Below, in pieces: positions 6,028 to 6,175 of a stretch of DNA of 6,175 nucleotides (positions are counted from its first letter, which is position 1; each line of letters opens with the position of its first letter). Source of the stretch: Anaerolineales bacterium (GTDB lineage: Bacteria; Chloroflexota; Anaerolineae; Anaerolineales; Anaerolineaceae). The notes under the pieces were generated by a model that had not been told where the DNA came from, did not search any database, and was given only the letters and a program-made list of their open reading frames with translations. The translations under genes and the position numbers were made by a program. The DNA is taken from NCBI GenBank assembly GCA_020060485.1, contig JAGVAB010000031.1, forward strand, positions 1 to 6,175, in the 5' to 3' direction.

Positions 6028-6037
6028 GAAAAGGAAC

Positions 6038-6080
6038 GTACGGTGTTGAGCAGCGGCTTCGCCGCTGCTCAACACCGTAC
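6038..6080. repeat. Perfect 20-bp palindromic hairpin, hairpin B
   Basis: The arms 6038-6057 and 6061-6080 are complementary at all 20 positions, with a three-base TTC loop (core GCGGC-TTC-GCCGC). Such a stem is far beyond chance. On the plus strand it is followed by AAAAA. On the minus strand it is followed by GTTCCTTTTCC, a broken T run, so it is at best a weak terminator for a minus-strand transcript entering from the right. A REP-like repeat or a structure at the end of the yvcK transcript are alternatives. Confidence 0.8.
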
Positions 6081-6086
6081 AAAAAG

Positions 6087-6144
6087 CTCCCCTTCCCGCA
6101 GAAGAATGAATTGGGATTCGTCACGCAAGCAGCGGGGAGGGGAG
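6087..6144. repeat. 13-bp near-perfect inverted repeat, hairpin C
   Basis: CTCCCCTTCCCGC (6087-6099) and GCGGGGAGGGGAG (6132-6144) pair at 12 of 13 positions, with the remaining position a G-U pair in plus-strand RNA. The spacer is 32 bases, close to the 31 bases of hairpin A. It closes the three-hairpin cluster. Confidence 0.55.
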
Positions 6145-6175
6145 TTCGAGGGGTGGGGTGAATAAACCCTGGTGA

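Larger units (their letters stand above)
5732..6175. other. Non-coding region with several hairpins
   Basis: These 444 bases hold no convincing gene. The open frames on either strand are short, lack ribosome sites and resemble no family I know. No T-tailed terminator follows yvcK. The region is notable for inverted repeats, which become dense between 5977 and 6144, and for G/C-strand-skewed runs. The next gene presumably lies beyond the right edge. Confidence 0.6.

Noticed and set aside
5689..6075. Minus-strand open frame of 128 codons after yvcK
   Set aside because: It overlaps the end of yvcK, begins inside the 20-bp hairpin and has low-quality composition without a ribosome site.
6108..6160. 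Possible third copy of the 34-bp repeat near the right edge
   Set aside because: Only the G-rich part (GGAGTT followed by G-rich sequence) resembles the copies. The match is within what low-complexity purine sequence gives by chance.

Overview
The window looks like an ordinary stretch of chromosome from a Chloroflexota bacterium, most likely of the class Anaerolineae. This placement is an inference from gene types and not from a marker gene: a long CpXC-domain protein with a helical tail, a soluble GAF-PAS histidine kinase, an FHA-winged-helix regulator and a YvcK-type protein with an N-terminal membrane anchor. There is no rRNA, tRNA, recognisable transposase, phage gene or CRISPR array.

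Layout. Positions 1-88 hold the end of an upstream spacer, with a short diverged repeat and a strong ribosome binding site. A gene for an FHA plus OmpR/PhoB-type winged-helix regulator follows (89-757, +). A perfect 15-bp hairpin (787-820) separates it from a convergent gene for a 450-residue CpXC zinc-binding protein (850-2202, -). That gene has its own extended -10 promoter and a hairpin in the leader. The gap 2203-2587 holds this promoter, a rho-independent terminator for the next gene, and a 72-codon open stretch without a start. Part of that stretch matches the repeat at the left edge. Next is a soluble GAF-PAS sensor histidine kinase (2588-4138, -). A divergent control region (4139-4387) leads to a membrane-anchored YvcK/CofD-like protein (4388-5731, +). 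The last 444 bases have no convincing gene but carry three adjacent inverted repeats, including a perfect 20-bp stem.

How the parts fit. The genes appear to be four separate transcription units: each has its own promoter or terminator, or faces away from its neighbour. Two are signalling proteins using different chemistry. The kinase uses His-Asp phosphotransfer but has no receiver-domain partner in the window. The FHA regulator should read phosphothreonine and has no receiver domain, so the two are unlikely to form a classical pair. YvcK-family proteins affect carbon metabolism and cell-envelope growth; the CpXC protein has no known role. I see no clear new multi-gene system. The most unusual points are the coding-like repeat pair, the tandem decamer at the yvcK promoter, the hairpin cluster at the right end and the FHA-winged-helix architecture.
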